This document shows, piece by piece, positions 1 to 9,112 of a stretch of DNA of 64,000 nucleotides. The stretch comes from CAZKEG01 sp964601575. Lineage in GTDB: Bacteria > Desulfobacterota > Thermodesulfobacteria > Thermodesulfobacteriales > Thermodesulfatatoraceae. The position numbers and the translations under genes are program-made. The notes below the pieces were generated by a model that was given only the letters and a program-made list of their open reading frames with translations, was not told where the DNA came from and did not search any database. Position 1 is the first letter of the stretch, and each line of letters starts with the position of its first letter. The stretch is from the NCBI GenBank assembly GCA_964601575.1, contig CAZROA010000069.1:1-64000 (forward strand). The letters run 5' to 3'.

Positions 1-199
1 TGGCACTATGACTAGCTGAAAAATCAGCAGTAAAAAGACTCAACCAGTCTTCAACCTTATCAGTTTGTGTTAGATAAAGATTGTCAGTATACTCCGTTGA
101 AGCGGAAAAATTGAGACTATATTCTTGCTTTTCCGCTAAAGCCAAAGAAATAAGTAGCCCCCACACCAATACTGTAGAAAGGATTATTCTCTTCATCAT
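1..199 (-). CDS. Outer-membrane beta-barrel protein of an exopolysaccharide locus, N-terminal fragment
   Basis: Partial gene running off the left edge; 66 codons are visible. It opens with MMKRII and a hydrophobic signal segment ending ALA-EK (about residue 22). The mature part, with EYTDNLYLTQTDK, resembles the first strands of outer-membrane barrels encoded beside polysaccharide-export genes, which often begin with an E-Y-x-D-N-x-Y/F-L motif. Its ATG overlaps the stop of the upstream export gene (ATGA at 199-196), so the two are probably translated together. Function beyond an envelope barrel is inference. Confidence 0.6.
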   Translation of the reverse strand, partial: MMKRIILSTVLVWGLLISLALAEKQEYSLNFSASTEYTDNLYLTQTDKVEDWLSLFTADFSASHSA

Positions 200-828
200 G
201 GCACCAGAATTATGTCATCAGCTTTTAGAAAAAAATCGTTGATTTCCTTACCCTTGGTCGCAGCCTCGTAATTAAAATGTAAAATTTTACGTGAGCCGTT
301 TTCAAAACGAATGACCATGACCTTATCTTTCTTGGCCCATTCGGAAAAACCACCACCGATAGCCAGGGCTTGGAGGACGGTGGTTGGTTTGGTCAGGAGG
401 TACTCCCCCGGCCTGGCGATTTCACCAATGAGATAATAACGCTTGCTCGCTAGGCTTTTGACAATAACCGTCACCTCTGGAGTGTCAATATATTCGGCGA
501 AACGTTTTTCAAGCTCCTTTTTGAGGGCCATTGGGGTCAGCCCGGCAGCCATGACATCATCTTTTAAGGGCAAAGTGATCCGGCCATCCGGACGCACCGT
601 AACCTCGCGTGAAAGATCAGGCTCTTTCCAGACGATGATTTCTAAGACATCACTTGGCCCGATTAGATATTCCTCAGAAAGGTTGATGCCTTTTTCGCGG
701 GTGATGGCCTGTTGTTGAGAGTTGGTCTTATGAACCGGGGTTTTTGTTTGAGGAGCACCTTGGCCAGCGAAGACACCGCCAACTGTAAGGGCCCAAAAGA
801 CCAAAAGACAAAGAACGAATTGGCGCAT
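196..828 (-). CDS. Polysaccharide export protein (Wza/EpsE-like, Poly_export plus SLBB)
   Basis: A 210-residue exported protein. Residues 1-22 are a signal peptide; no lipobox cysteine follows, unlike many Wza-type lipoproteins. Residues about 52-130 form a Poly_export domain (YLIGPSDVLEIIVWKEPDLS, then VRPDGRITLPL), and residues about 131-195 a single SLBB domain (YYLIGEIARPGEYLL). The family forms outer-membrane or periplasmic channels for capsule or exopolysaccharide. The short one-SLBB form is typical of EpsE/PEP-CTERM-type loci. It overlaps the following barrel gene by 4 bases and starts 1 base after the HNH gene stop. Confidence 0.9.
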   Translation of the reverse strand: MRQFVLCLLVFWALTVGGVFAGQGAPQTKTPVHKTNSQQQAITREKGINLSEEYLIGPSDVLEIIVWKEPDLSREVTVRPDGRITLPLKDDVMAAGLTPMALKKELEKRFAEYIDTPEVTVIVKSLASKRYYLIGEIARPGEYLLTKPTTVLQALAIGGGFSEWAKKDKVMVIRFENGSRKILHFNYEAATKGKEINDFFLKADDIILVP

Positions 829-829
829 T

Positions 830-1132
830 TTACCCCTCCAGGCTGCTGTTTTTTAATTTAGCCAAATATTCTTCCCATTCCCAGGGTAAGAGATACTTTT
901 TTTTGGCGTTGCACTCCTTACAGGCTGGGACAAGGTTTTCCCGGACACTTCGCCCCCCACGGGAGAGCGGGACAAGATGATCCATGGTCAATTCCGAGGG
1001 GCTTACCTTTCGGCCACAATAATAACACCGCCCCTGAGCACATTTGCGCCGCCACCACCTCGTTTTCTTAAGACGCCGAGCCTTTTCTTTCTCCGCCTTT
1101 ATAAAATCCTCTTCTACCAGGGGAAAAGGCAT
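830..1132 (-). CDS. HNH endonuclease
   Basis: A 100-residue protein with a compact HNH nuclease domain. Cys36 and Cys39 (CYYC) and Cys71 and Cys74 (CKEC) can form the structural zinc site. Asp51-His52 (the DH of MDHLVPLSRGG), Asn66 and Asn75 fit the beta-beta-alpha-metal active site. The first 30 residues are very basic and could contact DNA. Free-standing HNH proteins of this size occur as housekeeping-type genes of unknown role, McrA-like nucleases or homing enzymes. It sits directly upstream of the export gene, and no intron or intein is visible next to it. Confidence 0.85.
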   Translation of the reverse strand: MPFPLVEEDFIKAEKEKARRLKKTRWWRRKCAQGRCYYCGRKVSPSELTMDHLVPLSRGGRSVRENLVPACKECNAKKKYLLPWEWEEYLAKLKNSSLEG

Positions 1133-1181
1133 TGAAACTCCCTCAACACCTTGCCACTTATTAAACTATCTGCTAGCCCTT

Positions 1182-2279
1182 ATGACAATGATTTTAGAGA
1201 ATTTTATTCACCAAACAGATCTGAAAGATATTTTAGAAAAGGTCAAGGCCAAAGAGCGCCTTTCCTTTGAAGATGGTCTGAGACTCTTTCGTTGCCAAGA
1301 CCTTTTGGCCCTAGGTTATCTTGCTACCCTGGTCAAAAAACGGTTGCACGGCTCAAAGGTCTTTTACGTCTTTAATCGCCACCTAAATTATTCCAATGTA
1401 TGTATTAATTTGTGTCGTTTTTGTGCCTTCGGAAAACCCAAAGGGCACCCCGAGGCCTATGAGATGGATATCGAAGAGGCCGTCCGGAAACTTAAGGCCG
1501 ATAAAAATCCCATTCGTGAGGTCCATATCGTCGGAGGTCTCCATCCGGATCTTCCCTATGAATACTATTTGGACCTCGTCCGGGCGGTAAAACAAGCCCT
1601 TCCTCAAGCCCAGGTCAAGGCCTTTACCTGTGTGGAGATTGATCACTTGGCCAAAATTTCCGGTAAGTCTATCCGCGAAGTCCTCCTTGATCTCAAAGAA
1701 GCCGGCCTTTCCTGCTTGCCTGGCGGAGGAGCGGAGGTCTTTGCCGAAAGGATTCGCCAAAAACTCTGCCCCAAAAAGATCAGCGGCAAACGCTGGCTGG
1801 AGATCGCCAGGACAGCCCATGAATTAGGTATCCCGACCAATGCCACTATGCTTTACGGCCATATAGAGACCTACGAAGAGAGATTGGAACATTTGATAGC
1901 CTTACGAGAGCTACAGGATCAAACCGGTGGTTTTTTGTGCTTTATACCGCTCCCTTTCCTGCCCCAAAAATCATATTTACGAAAAGAAGTTGCTCCGACT
2001 ACCGGGTTTGAAGATCTAAAGATGATTGCCGTCTCAAGGCTTATGCTCGACAATTTCCCCCATATAAAGGCCTATTGGTTGTTTATGGGCCTTAAGTTAG
2101 CCCAGGTGGCCCTTCACTTCGGGGCTGACGATCTTCACGGTACAGTAATCGAAGAAAAGATAAGCGAGCTTTCAGGCGTAGACGAAAGGCAGGCCCTCTC
2201 CCGCCGAGAACTCCAACGCCTCATTCGGGAGGCGGGCTTTGAACCGGTGGAAAGAGACGCCCTTTATCACCCAGTTTAG
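1182..2279 (+). CDS. mqnE: Aminofutalosine synthase (radical SAM, menaquinone biosynthesis)
   Basis: A 365-residue radical-SAM enzyme that joins chorismate-derived enolpyruvyl benzoate to the SAM adenosyl group, making aminofutalosine, an early step of the futalosine menaquinone route. The [4Fe-4S] motif CINLCRFC lies at Cys74, Cys78 and Cys81. The following [13 protein letters not shown] is characteristic of MqnE rather than MqnC. The ATG at 1182 was chosen because the family begins shortly before the '[16 protein letters not shown]' region; the ATG at 1188 is also possible and an upstream extension to 1044 overlaps the HNH gene. The 3' end overlaps the convergent gyrA stop by 4 bases. Confidence 0.92.
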   Translation: MTMILENFIHQTDLKDILEKVKAKERLSFEDGLRLFRCQDLLALGYLATLVKKRLHGSKVFYVFNRHLNYSNVCINLCRFCAFGKPKGHPEAYEMDIEEAVRKLKADKNPIREVHIVGGLHPDLPYEYYLDLVRAVKQALPQAQVKAFTCVEIDHLAKISGKSIREVLLDLKEAGLSCLPGGGAEVFAERIRQKLCPKKISGKRWLEIARTAHELGIPTNATMLYGHIETYEERLEHLIALRELQDQTGGFLCFIPLPFLPQKSYLRKEVAPTTGFEDLKMIAVSRLMLDNFPHIKAYWLFMGLKLAQVALHFGADDLHGTVIEEKISELSGVDERQALSRRELQRLIREAGFEPVERDALYHPV

Positions 2280-4699
2280 TCCTTTTCCGCCAGCCTGGCC
2301 AAAGAGACGATCTTCTCCCCTGGGGCTAGCATAAAGAGTTTTACCCCCATGGTGGCCCGCCCTTGGACGGGAATATCCTTGACCCGCAAACGAATGATCT
2401 TCCCCGAGGTGGAAACCAGCATGATCTCGTCGTCATCAACCACACGGGCACACCCAACCACCCCACCGGTTTTCTGATTGCTCTTCATAGCGATGATTCC
2501 CTTTCCTCCGCGACCTTGGGCCCGAAATTCAGAAAGAGGAGTCCGTTTTCCATAGCCCCATTCGGAGACGGTAAGGAGGGTGGCTTCCTCATTATGATTT
2601 AATATTTCAAGTCCGACCACAAAATCATCTCGGGCTAGATCTATTCCCTTTACCCCGATGGCCACCCGCCCTACAGGACGTACCTCCTCTTCGTGGAAGC
2701 GAATACTCTGGCCGTGCCTGGTGACCAATAGGATGTCCCGCTTTCCGTCGGTAAGGGCGGCGGCGACTAATTGATCTCCCTCGCGCAGATTGGTGGCCAC
2801 GATCCCGGTGGACCTTGGTCTTGAAAAGGCGGAAAGAGGAGTCTTTTTCACCAGCCCTTCTTTGGTCACGAAAAAGACGTAGTGTTCGTCATCGAATTCT
2901 CGCACCGGGAGGATGGTGGCCAGAGATTCGTCTTCAGCCAACGGCAAGAGATTACGCAAAGCCGTCCCCTTGGCGGTACGACCGGCCTGCGGAATATCAA
3001 AGACTTTGAGCCAATAAACCCGCCCCAAGTTGGTAAAACACAGGAATTGGTCATGGGTTGAAGCGATATAGAGTTGGGTGACCACATCTTCTTCCCCGGC
3101 CTCTACCCCTCGTTTCCCCCGACCTCCCCGCCGCTGGCTGCGATAGGTAGAGACCGGGAGACGCTTGATGTAGCCACGGTGGGTCACGGTGACGACCATT
3201 TCTTCTTCAGCAACCAGGTCTTCTACCGAAAGCTCACCCACTGCCGGAATAATCTCTGTTCGTCGCGGGTCTGCATATTGGTTCTTTATCTCCAGGAGTT
3301 CATCCTCGATGACCTTCATGAGTACACTTTCTTCTGCCAGAATCTTTTCAAACCAAGCGATCTGCTTTTTGAGTTCTTCGTATTCGGCGTGAATTTTTTC
3401 TTGTTCAAGGCTGGTCAGACGTTGAAGCCGCATATCCAAGATGGCCTGGGCCTGGGCCGGAGAGAGGTCAAAGCGCTTGATAAGGCCTTCTTTGGCCTCA
3501 GCCGGGGTCTTTGAGGCCCGAATAAGGGCTACCACTTCGTCGAGATTGGCCAAAGCAATCATCAAGCCCTCAAGGATGTGGGCCCGCTCCCTGGCCTTGC
3601 GCAGTTCATAGATTGTTCGCCGGGTGACTACCGTGCGCCGGTGGGCCAGAAAATGGCCCAAGAGCTCGCGTAGGTTCAGTTGTTCGGGACGATTGTTCAC
3701 CAAGGCAAGCATGATGATCCCGTAGGTCACTTCCAGGGGAGTCTGCTTGTAAAGCTGATTGAGGATGACCGGGGCGAAATCCTGTTTTTCGCGCTTAAGC
3801 TCCACTACCACCCGCAGTCCCTCGCGGTCGGATTCGTCTCGTACCTCGGAAATACCCTCGATCTTCTTGTCTCTGGCCAAGGTGGCGATTTTTTCCACCA
3901 GTTTGGCCTTGTTTACTTGATAGGGCAGCTCGGTGATGACGATGGCCGTCTTTCCCCCTTCTCGTTCGATATGGGCCCGAGCCCTTAGTTTTATGAGCCC
4001 TTTTCCCGTGGCATAGGCCTCTCGGATGCCCTCGGTGCCACAGATAAAGGCCCCGGTAGGGAAATCTGGCCCTTTTACATATTTCAGGAGCTCGTCCAGG
4101 GTAATCTCCGGGTTGTGGACCATGGCCACCAGGGCGTCGATGATCTCTCCCAGGTTATGCGGCGGGATATTAGTAGCCATGCCCACGGCAATCCCTGAAG
4201 AGCCGTTAATCAAGAGATTGGGTATCTTGCTGGGAAGGACACTCGGTTCTTGCAAGGTATTGTCGTAGTTGGGGACGAAGTCTACGGTTTCTTTCTCTAA
4301 ATCGGCCATTAATTCATGGGCGATCTTGGCCAGACGGACTTCGGTGTAGCGCATGGCCGCTGGGGCATCACCGTCGATGGAGCCGAAGTTTCCCTGACCA
4401 TCGATCAACGGATAACGCATGGTGAAGTCCTGGGCCATACGTACCAGAGTATCGTAAATGGCCATGTCTCCATGGGGGTGATACTTACCCATCACGTCGC
4501 CCACGATACGGGCACTCTTTTTGTAGGGTTTGTTCCAGTCGTTCTTGAGTTCGTACATGGTGTAGAGAATACGCCGTTGGACCGGTTTTAGCCCATCGCG
4601 TACATCCGGTAGAGCGCGGCCCACAATCACGCTCATGGCGTAATCGAGGTAGGATCGTTTTAATTCTTCCTCAATGGGAATAGGGACCACCTCACCCAT
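2276..4699 (-). CDS. gyrA: DNA gyrase subunit A
   Basis: An 807-residue type II topoisomerase subunit that cleaves and rejoins DNA with GyrB to introduce negative supercoils. The catalytic tyrosine is Tyr118 in [10 protein letters not shown]. The C-terminal beta-pinwheel carries a GyrA box, QRRGGRG (about residue 521), which separates gyrase from ParC/topoisomerase IV. The start at 4699 is set by AAGGAGG 5 bases upstream; an in-frame extension to 4747 lacks a site. In the quinolone-resistance region the residue equivalent to E. coli Ser83 is Met79 and Asp87 is Asp83. The stop overlaps mqnE. Confidence 0.97.
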   Translation of the reverse strand: MGEVVPIPIEEELKRSYLDYAMSVIVGRALPDVRDGLKPVQRRILYTMYELKNDWNKPYKKSARIVGDVMGKYHPHGDMAIYDTLVRMAQDFTMRYPLIDGQGNFGSIDGDAPAAMRYTEVRLAKIAHELMADLEKETVDFVPNYDNTLQEPSVLPSKIPNLLINGSSGIAVGMATNIPPHNLGEIIDALVAMVHNPEITLDELLKYVKGPDFPTGAFICGTEGIREAYATGKGLIKLRARAHIEREGGKTAIVITELPYQVNKAKLVEKIATLARDKKIEGISEVRDESDREGLRVVVELKREKQDFAPVILNQLYKQTPLEVTYGIIMLALVNNRPEQLNLRELLGHFLAHRRTVVTRRTIYELRKARERAHILEGLMIALANLDEVVALIRASKTPAEAKEGLIKRFDLSPAQAQAILDMRLQRLTSLEQEKIHAEYEELKKQIAWFEKILAEESVLMKVIEDELLEIKNQYADPRRTEIIPAVGELSVEDLVAEEEMVVTVTHRGYIKRLPVSTYRSQRRGGRGKRGVEAGEEDVVTQLYIASTHDQFLCFTNLGRVYWLKVFDIPQAGRTAKGTALRNLLPLAEDESLATILPVREFDDEHYVFFVTKEGLVKKTPLSAFSRPRSTGIVATNLREGDQLVAAALTDGKRDILLVTRHGQSIRFHEEEVRPVGRVAIGVKGIDLARDDFVVGLEILNHNEEATLLTVSEWGYGKRTPLSEFRAQGRGGKGIIAMKSNQKTGGVVGCARVVDDDEIMLVSTSGKIIRLRVKDIPVQGRATMGVKLFMLAPGEKIVSLARLAEKD

Positions 4700-4765
4700 G
4701 GAAGCCTCCTTTTTCAAGCTCGGCTCTTTTATACCACGAAAGCCCAATCTTTGCCGGCCTGTTTC

Positions 4766-5509
4766 TTAAACCCGGTTTTCTTTCAATTTCTTTAAGGCCG
4801 GGATCTGGCGAAGTTTTTCCTCGGGCAAGAGATCCCAAAAAATCCCCGCTGGTTTGGGAGGAGGACTTTTCGGGGTTATGATTTCTTCCGGCGTTAGGAT
4901 GAAATCTACCGAGAGATCATGCGGCTCGCATGGGATCTCCGGGACTAGTTGGAAGGGATGGACGGTAGTTATTACCGGTGTCTCGGTAGAAACAAGGCCG
5001 TATTCACGCAATAGGGCATATTCCAGTTCAGAATAACCGCCGCCCTTGCCCAAACGGTGCCCTTCGCGGGTAACGGCCACGCATCCGGTAATGACCAACT
5101 CTATCGAGGGCATCTCCTTCAGACTCACCGGTTCTCCGTAGCGGAAGGCCCCTTTGATGGTTGCCGCCCGCATGGGATGCACCCGAAGTCTCGCCGGATC
5201 TAACTTGATGAAGGGTTTTTCGTCTCTTAATTTGGGCACGGCCATAAAGATCACCTTGCCAGCCTCAAGGGCCAAGACCCTCAGGGGGAACTGTGGGCTG
5301 TCAGGGTTGGCCTTGATAAACCGGGCCTTCTTAAAGGCAGACAATTGACTGGCTAGTTGGGCGGCTTGTTCGGCGCCGACAAAATTGGGAATGCGCCCAA
5401 AGGCCCCGGGGAACCGAGCTACCCCGGCTTCGGTGAGTCTTTGCCATATCTTTTCCCGTAAAGCTTGCTTTTGGTCTTTTGGATCAGCCGTTATATTTTC
5501 TCCATGCAT
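4766..5509 (-). CDS. 5-formyltetrahydrofolate cyclo-ligase family protein (MTHFS)
   Basis: A 247-residue protein of the family that converts 5-formyl-THF to 5,10-methenyl-THF using ATP. The signature loop GKGGGYSELE lies near residue 155, preceded by VITGCVAVTREGHRLG. It is longer than the usual 180-200 residues and more like the archaeal and MTHFS-domain-containing branch, so activity on formyl-THF is likely but not certain. Its ATG (5509-5507) shares the ATGCAT hexamer with the divergent rlpA start. The gene reads towards gyrA with a 66-base gap. Confidence 0.82.
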   Translation of the reverse strand: MHGENITADPKDQKQALREKIWQRLTEAGVARFPGAFGRIPNFVGAEQAAQLASQLSAFKKARFIKANPDSPQFPLRVLALEAGKVIFMAVPKLRDEKPFIKLDPARLRVHPMRAATIKGAFRYGEPVSLKEMPSIELVITGCVAVTREGHRLGKGGGYSELEYALLREYGLVSTETPVITTVHPFQLVPEIPCEPHDLSVDFILTPEEIITPKSPPPKPAGIFWDLLPEEKLRQIPALKKLKENRV

Positions 5510-6256
5510 CGCGTAGCGGTCTGGTTACTCCTGGTCTTACTCTTTGGTTGTGCCCCCCGTCTTCCTTCACCACTTCCCCCTCGGCCTTCTTATCCTCCAC
5601 CAGTTACCCGTAAGAGACCACCCACCCAAAGGCCTTATCGTATCAATGGTCGTACCTACTATCCCCTCCCTTCGGCCAGAGGCTACGTGGAAGTAGGCCT
5701 GGCCTCCTGGTACGGGCCAGGCTTTCACGGCAAGAGGACGGCCAGCGGTGAACGCTATAATATGTACGCCTTTACCGCCGCTCACAAGCTCTTACCCATG
5801 AATACCTATGTCTTGGTGACCAATTTGGAAAACGGACGCCAAACCATTGTCCGCATCAACGATCGCGGCCCCTTTGTCAAGAATCGTATCATAGATCTTA
5901 GCTATGCCGCCGCCAAGGCCCTAGGTATGACTCAAAAAGGTGTGGCCCGCGTCCGCATTGTGGCCTTGGGCGAGGGCCGCTTCAAGGATCATCGATTTGT
6001 CTTCACCCATCAACCCAATCTCCAAAAAGGCCAATTTTTCTTACAAGTAGGGGCCTTTACCAATTACGCTAATGCCGTACGTCTCAAAGAAAAACTGGCC
6101 AAAAGGTTTCGTTGCGTCCTCATTGAACCCTATGAGAAGGATGGACAGACCTTTTTCCGGGTCCAGATCTTCCTGGCTACTGATCTAAACAAAGCCAAGG
6201 CCAAGTATGCCCAACTGGAAAGGCTTTTCCCTCAGGCTTTTATCGTGGCCAAATGA
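5504..6256 (+). CDS. rlpA: RlpA-like septal peptidoglycan lipoprotein (DPBB plus SPOR)
   Basis: A 250-residue lipoprotein. The lipobox LLFGC gives lipidated Cys16. A proline-rich linker (21-45) leads to a double-psi beta-barrel (about 62-152) with GLASWYGPGFHGKRTASGE and the catalytic-type aspartate of RINDRGPF (Asp120). A SPOR domain (about 176-248) follows, binding denuded glycan strands at the division site. RlpA proteins are lytic transglycosylases or septal factors. The start at 5504 was chosen because it begins the lipoprotein signal; no clear ribosome site precedes it, while TTATATT lies just upstream. The gene converges on rlmE with a 3-base gap. Confidence 0.92.
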   Translation: MHRVAVWLLLVLLFGCAPRLPSPLPPRPSYPPPVTRKRPPTQRPYRINGRTYYPLPSARGYVEVGLASWYGPGFHGKRTASGERYNMYAFTAAHKLLPMNTYVLVTNLENGRQTIVRINDRGPFVKNRIIDLSYAAAKALGMTQKGVARVRIVALGEGRFKDHRFVFTHQPNLQKGQFFLQVGAFTNYANAVRLKEKLAKRFRCVLIEPYEKDGQTFFRVQIFLATDLNKAKAKYAQLERLFPQAFIVAK

Positions 6257-6259
6257 AAG

Positions 6260-6847
6260 TTATTTCTTGCGGATGACAAAGACAAACATTTCGCGGCTGG
6301 ATGATCTGGTGCTTTTAGGCCGGAAACGCTTCACCGGTCCCAGTCTTCTCTTTACCTCTTCCACAAAGGCCGGGAACCCTTCTCCTTCAAAGACCTTGAC
6401 TAGAAAGGCTCCACCCGGGCGTAACAATCTTTCGGCCAATTCCAAGGCCCTTTCCGCCAAGTTTATAGAACGAAAGTGATCTCCGCTGCGATCGCCGGTG
6501 GTCTTAGGGGCCATGTCACTCAAGATCACATCAAAGGCCTTGCGCTCGATCAAGGCCTGCAGTTCATCCGGCGTAACCTCAAAGATATCAGCTTGGAGAA
6601 AGCGATAATTGGGGGCAGATATCTTTACCGGGGAGAGATCAACTCCCACGACCACCCCCTTGGGACCTACACGTTCAAGGGCATATTTGCTCCAAGAACC
6701 CGGGGCTGCTCCAAGGTCTAAGACCGCCTGGCCGCGTCTCAAAAATCGATATTTCTGATCGGCTTCTTTTAGTTTATAGACCGAACGTGCCGGATATTTT
6801 TCAGCCTTGGCCTTTTTGAAATAAAAATCCTTCGGTTTGTAGGCCAT
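6260..6847 (-). CDS. rlmE: 23S rRNA (uridine-2552-2'-O)-methyltransferase
   Basis: A 195-residue FtsJ/RrmJ methyltransferase that methylates the ribose of U2552 in the ribosomal A loop, a late step in large-subunit assembly. The SAM site is DLGAAPGSWSKYA (about residues 43-55). The K-D-K-E tetrad is completed by Lys in SVYKLKEAD, Asp in ILSDMAPKTTGD, Lys in FLVKVFEGEG and a late Glu. Length and motifs match the heat-shock RrmJ family. GGAGG lies 5 bases before the ATG. It stands alone on the minus strand between two plus-strand genes. Confidence 0.95.
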   Translation of the reverse strand: MAYKPKDFYFKKAKAEKYPARSVYKLKEADQKYRFLRRGQAVLDLGAAPGSWSKYALERVGPKGVVVGVDLSPVKISAPNYRFLQADIFEVTPDELQALIERKAFDVILSDMAPKTTGDRSGDHFRSINLAERALELAERLLRPGGAFLVKVFEGEGFPAFVEEVKRRLGPVKRFRPKSTRSSSREMFVFVIRKK

Positions 6848-7042
6848 TGTTCCTCCGAAAGGGTCTTTTTTAAACTACCATTCTTTTTCCCCGAGGAATA
6901 CCTTTACACTCCAATTCTCATCCTTAGAGTGAGCGGCATGGGATCGTTTTTTGAACAAAAATGGGAACGGCCCAAAACGAACTTTTGAGATAAAACTCTC
7001 GGAGCCTCCAAAACTCGTTCAGGTCAATTAAAATGTGGGGCG

Positions 7043-7810
7043 ATGGCTCTTCTTGAGGTTTTCAATCTGGCCAAGAGCTTTCAAGGGGTGCAGGCCCTAA
7101 AAGGGGTCTCCTTTGGAATTTGCCCAGGGGAAATCTTGGGGCTTATCGGTCCAAACGGGGCTGGAAAGACCACGATTATCAATCTTATTACCGGCTTTTT
7201 GAGGCCGGATGATGGCCAAATATATTTTGCCGGCCAGGAGATCACCCATCTCGAACCACACCAGATCGCGCGGTTGGGCATTGCCCGCACCTTTCAGCAC
7301 ATCCAGGTCTTCGGAGAACTTACCGTGTTTGAAAACGTCCTCTTAGGCCTCACTAGGCACGTGAAAAGGAGCCTGTGGGATGATCTCTTGGGTCTTAAGA
7401 AGGCCAAGGTCGAGGAAGAGGTCTTCGGTCAGGAGGTCCAGAAGGTTCTTGCCCGGTTTTCCTTGAAAGATGTGGCCAACGCCCCGGCCGGATTTTTGCC
7501 TTACGGTGAGCAACGTCGGGTAGTCCTGGCCAGGGCCTTGGTTTCTAACCCGAAGCTCCTTTTGTTAGACGAACCTGCCGCTGGGCTTTCCCCGGCAGAG
7601 GGTAGGCAGCTTATTCAGCTCTTAAAAGAGATTCGTCGTCAGGGGTTAACCATCCTGATCGTCGATCATGATGTGGAACTTATTCTTGAGGTATGCGATC
7701 GGGTTATCGTTCTCTCCTCAGGTGAGTTGATTGCCGAAGGTCCGCCTAAAATGATTCGCCAGAATCCCCGGGTGATAGAGGCTTACCTTGGAGAAGAGAA
7801 GAGATGCTAA
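7043..7810 (+). CDS. livG: Branched-chain amino-acid-type ABC transporter ATPase LivG
   Basis: A 255-residue ABC ATPase of the LivG subfamily, which drives uptake of branched-chain amino acids or related compounds. The Walker A motif is GPNGAGKTT at residues 36-44. The signature is LPYGEQRRVVLARAL, followed by Walker B LLLLDEPAAGLSP (about residue 171 onward); the 'YGEQRR' form and the C-terminal 'RVIEAYLGEE' are typical of LivG. It overlaps livF by 7 bases. No permease genes (livH/livM) and no binding protein are adjacent; a LivK-type gene lies about 49 kb away. Confidence 0.92.
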   Translation: MALLEVFNLAKSFQGVQALKGVSFGICPGEILGLIGPNGAGKTTIINLITGFLRPDDGQIYFAGQEITHLEPHQIARLGIARTFQHIQVFGELTVFENVLLGLTRHVKRSLWDDLLGLKKAKVEEEVFGQEVQKVLARFSLKDVANAPAGFLPYGEQRRVVLARALVSNPKLLLLDEPAAGLSPAEGRQLIQLLKEIRRQGLTILIVDHDVELILEVCDRVIVLSSGELIAEGPPKMIRQNPRVIEAYLGEEKRC

Positions 7811-8508
7811 GGGTCCAAAATTTGACCGTGGCTTACGGTTCTATTAAGGCCGTAAGGGATCTTTCCCTAGAGCTTGAGCCCGGAAGTTTTGCGGCCCTTC
7901 TCGGGCGAAACGGAGCAGGTAAGACTAGCCTGCTTAAGGCCATCGCTGGAGTGGTATATCCGCAAGGGGGGCGTATCTTCTTTGATGGCCAGGAGATAAC
8001 CTATCTCCCTCCTTGGGAAAGGGTAAGACGTGGCCTTTCCCTGGTGCCTGAAGGGCGACGAATTTTTGCCCCGCTTTCGGTCTACGAAAACCTTACCCTA
8101 GGGGCCTTTGCCACCAATCATCACGGAAAGAAGACCAAAGAAAACCTAGACCATGTGTTAGAACTTTTCCCGGCCCTCAAGGAAAGGCTTTATCTCCCCG
8201 CCGGGGCCCTTTCCGGGGGTGAGCAACAGATGCTTGCCGTGGCTCGGGCCTTAATGAGTCAACCAAAGCTCCTCCTCCTTGATGAACCTTCCATGGGTTT
8301 GGCTCCAAAAGTAGCCGCCAAGATCTTTGACTCTCTCTCTAAGGTGAAAGGGCATCTTACCGTCTTTTTGGTCGAACAGAATATCTCTCGCAGCCTCAAA
8401 TTGGCAGACAAGCTCTTTGTCTTGGATAGCGGGTGTTTGGTGAAACACGGTCTGACGCAAGAGATCAGTTTGGAGACGATTGAAGAGGCCTACCTAGGAA
8501 AGCTCTAA
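7804..8508 (+). CDS. livF: Branched-chain amino-acid-type ABC transporter ATPase LivF
   Basis: A 234-residue partner ATPase to LivG. The Walker A motif GRNGAGKTS lies near residues 34-42, with signature LSGGEQQMLAVARAL and Walker B LLLLDEPSMGLAP. The C-terminal 'EEAYLGKL' is typical of LivF. LivF and LivG form a heterodimer on the cytoplasmic face of LivHM permeases, which must be encoded elsewhere. It starts inside the end of livG, implying coupled translation. Confidence 0.92.
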   Translation: MLRVQNLTVAYGSIKAVRDLSLELEPGSFAALLGRNGAGKTSLLKAIAGVVYPQGGRIFFDGQEITYLPPWERVRRGLSLVPEGRRIFAPLSVYENLTLGAFATNHHGKKTKENLDHVLELFPALKERLYLPAGALSGGEQQMLAVARALMSQPKLLLLDEPSMGLAPKVAAKIFDSLSKVKGHLTVFLVEQNISRSLKLADKLFVLDSGCLVKHGLTQEISLETIEEAYLGKL

Positions 8509-8578
8509 ACTAAAGCCAGGGATTATTAAACAATTTTTAGTTGAAGGGAAAAGGAAAAAAAGGTAGAGAGAGATTGAA

Positions 8579-9112
8579 ATGGAAGAAAAGATCTTGATGA
8601 CCGAAGAGGAAATCGATCGGGCGCTCACCAGAATCGCCCACCAAATTTTAGAACGAAATCGGGGTTCTACTGATCTGGCCTTGGTGGGTATTCGCACCGG
8701 CGGGGTGCCTTTAGCCGAGCGTCTTAAGAGAAAGATTGCGGCCATCGAAGGCGTAGATCTCCCGGTTGGTATCTTAGATATTAGCCTTTATCGTGACGAT
8801 TGGAGTCTGGCCTCTCCTCAACCACAGGTACGCAGTACGGATATTCCCTTTCCGGTGGACAACAAAGTGATCATCCTGGTGGATGATGTCATCTTTACCG
8901 GGCGCACAGTACGCGCAGCCCTGGACGCCTTGATGGACTTTGGGCGGCCCAAAAAGGTCGAGTTAGCCGTCTTGGTCGATCGCGGTCATCGGGAATTGCC
9001 CATCGAGCCTACTTACTGTGGGCTGACGGTGACTACTCTGCCCGATGAGCACGTCACTGTAAGGCTTAAGGAAATCAGCGGAGAAGATAAGGTCGTCCTT
9101 GAACGAGGTTAA
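8579..9112 (+). CDS. pyrR: Bifunctional pyr operon regulator / uracil phosphoribosyltransferase PyrR
   Basis: A 177-residue phosphoribosyltransferase-fold protein. The PRPP-binding loop is LVDDVIFTGRTVRAALDAL (about residues 100-118), preceded by the LVGIRTGGVPLAERL region. PyrR binds UMP and, in many bacteria, pyr mRNA leaders to attenuate transcription, and also makes UMP from uracil and PRPP. No PyrR-binding leader is visible in the 70 bases before the gene, and no pyr biosynthetic genes follow, so an enzymatic or trans-acting role is more likely here. The 3' end overlaps birA by 14 bases. Confidence 0.92.
   Translation: MEEKILMTEEEIDRALTRIAHQILERNRGSTDLALVGIRTGGVPLAERLKRKIAAIEGVDLPVGILDISLYRDDWSLASPQPQVRSTDIPFPVDNKVIILVDDVIFTGRTVRAALDALMDFGRPKKVELAVLVDRGHRELPIEPTYCGLTVTTLPDEHVTVRLKEISGEDKVVLERG

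Noticed and set aside
6848..7042. Gene remnant before livG
   Set aside because: Only a 16-codon frame beginning at an ATG is found, with no ribosome site; the stretch is treated as plain intergenic sequence.
8509..8578. PyrR-binding attenuator before pyrR
   Set aside because: No anti-terminator/terminator pair and no PyrR-binding stem sequence are visible.
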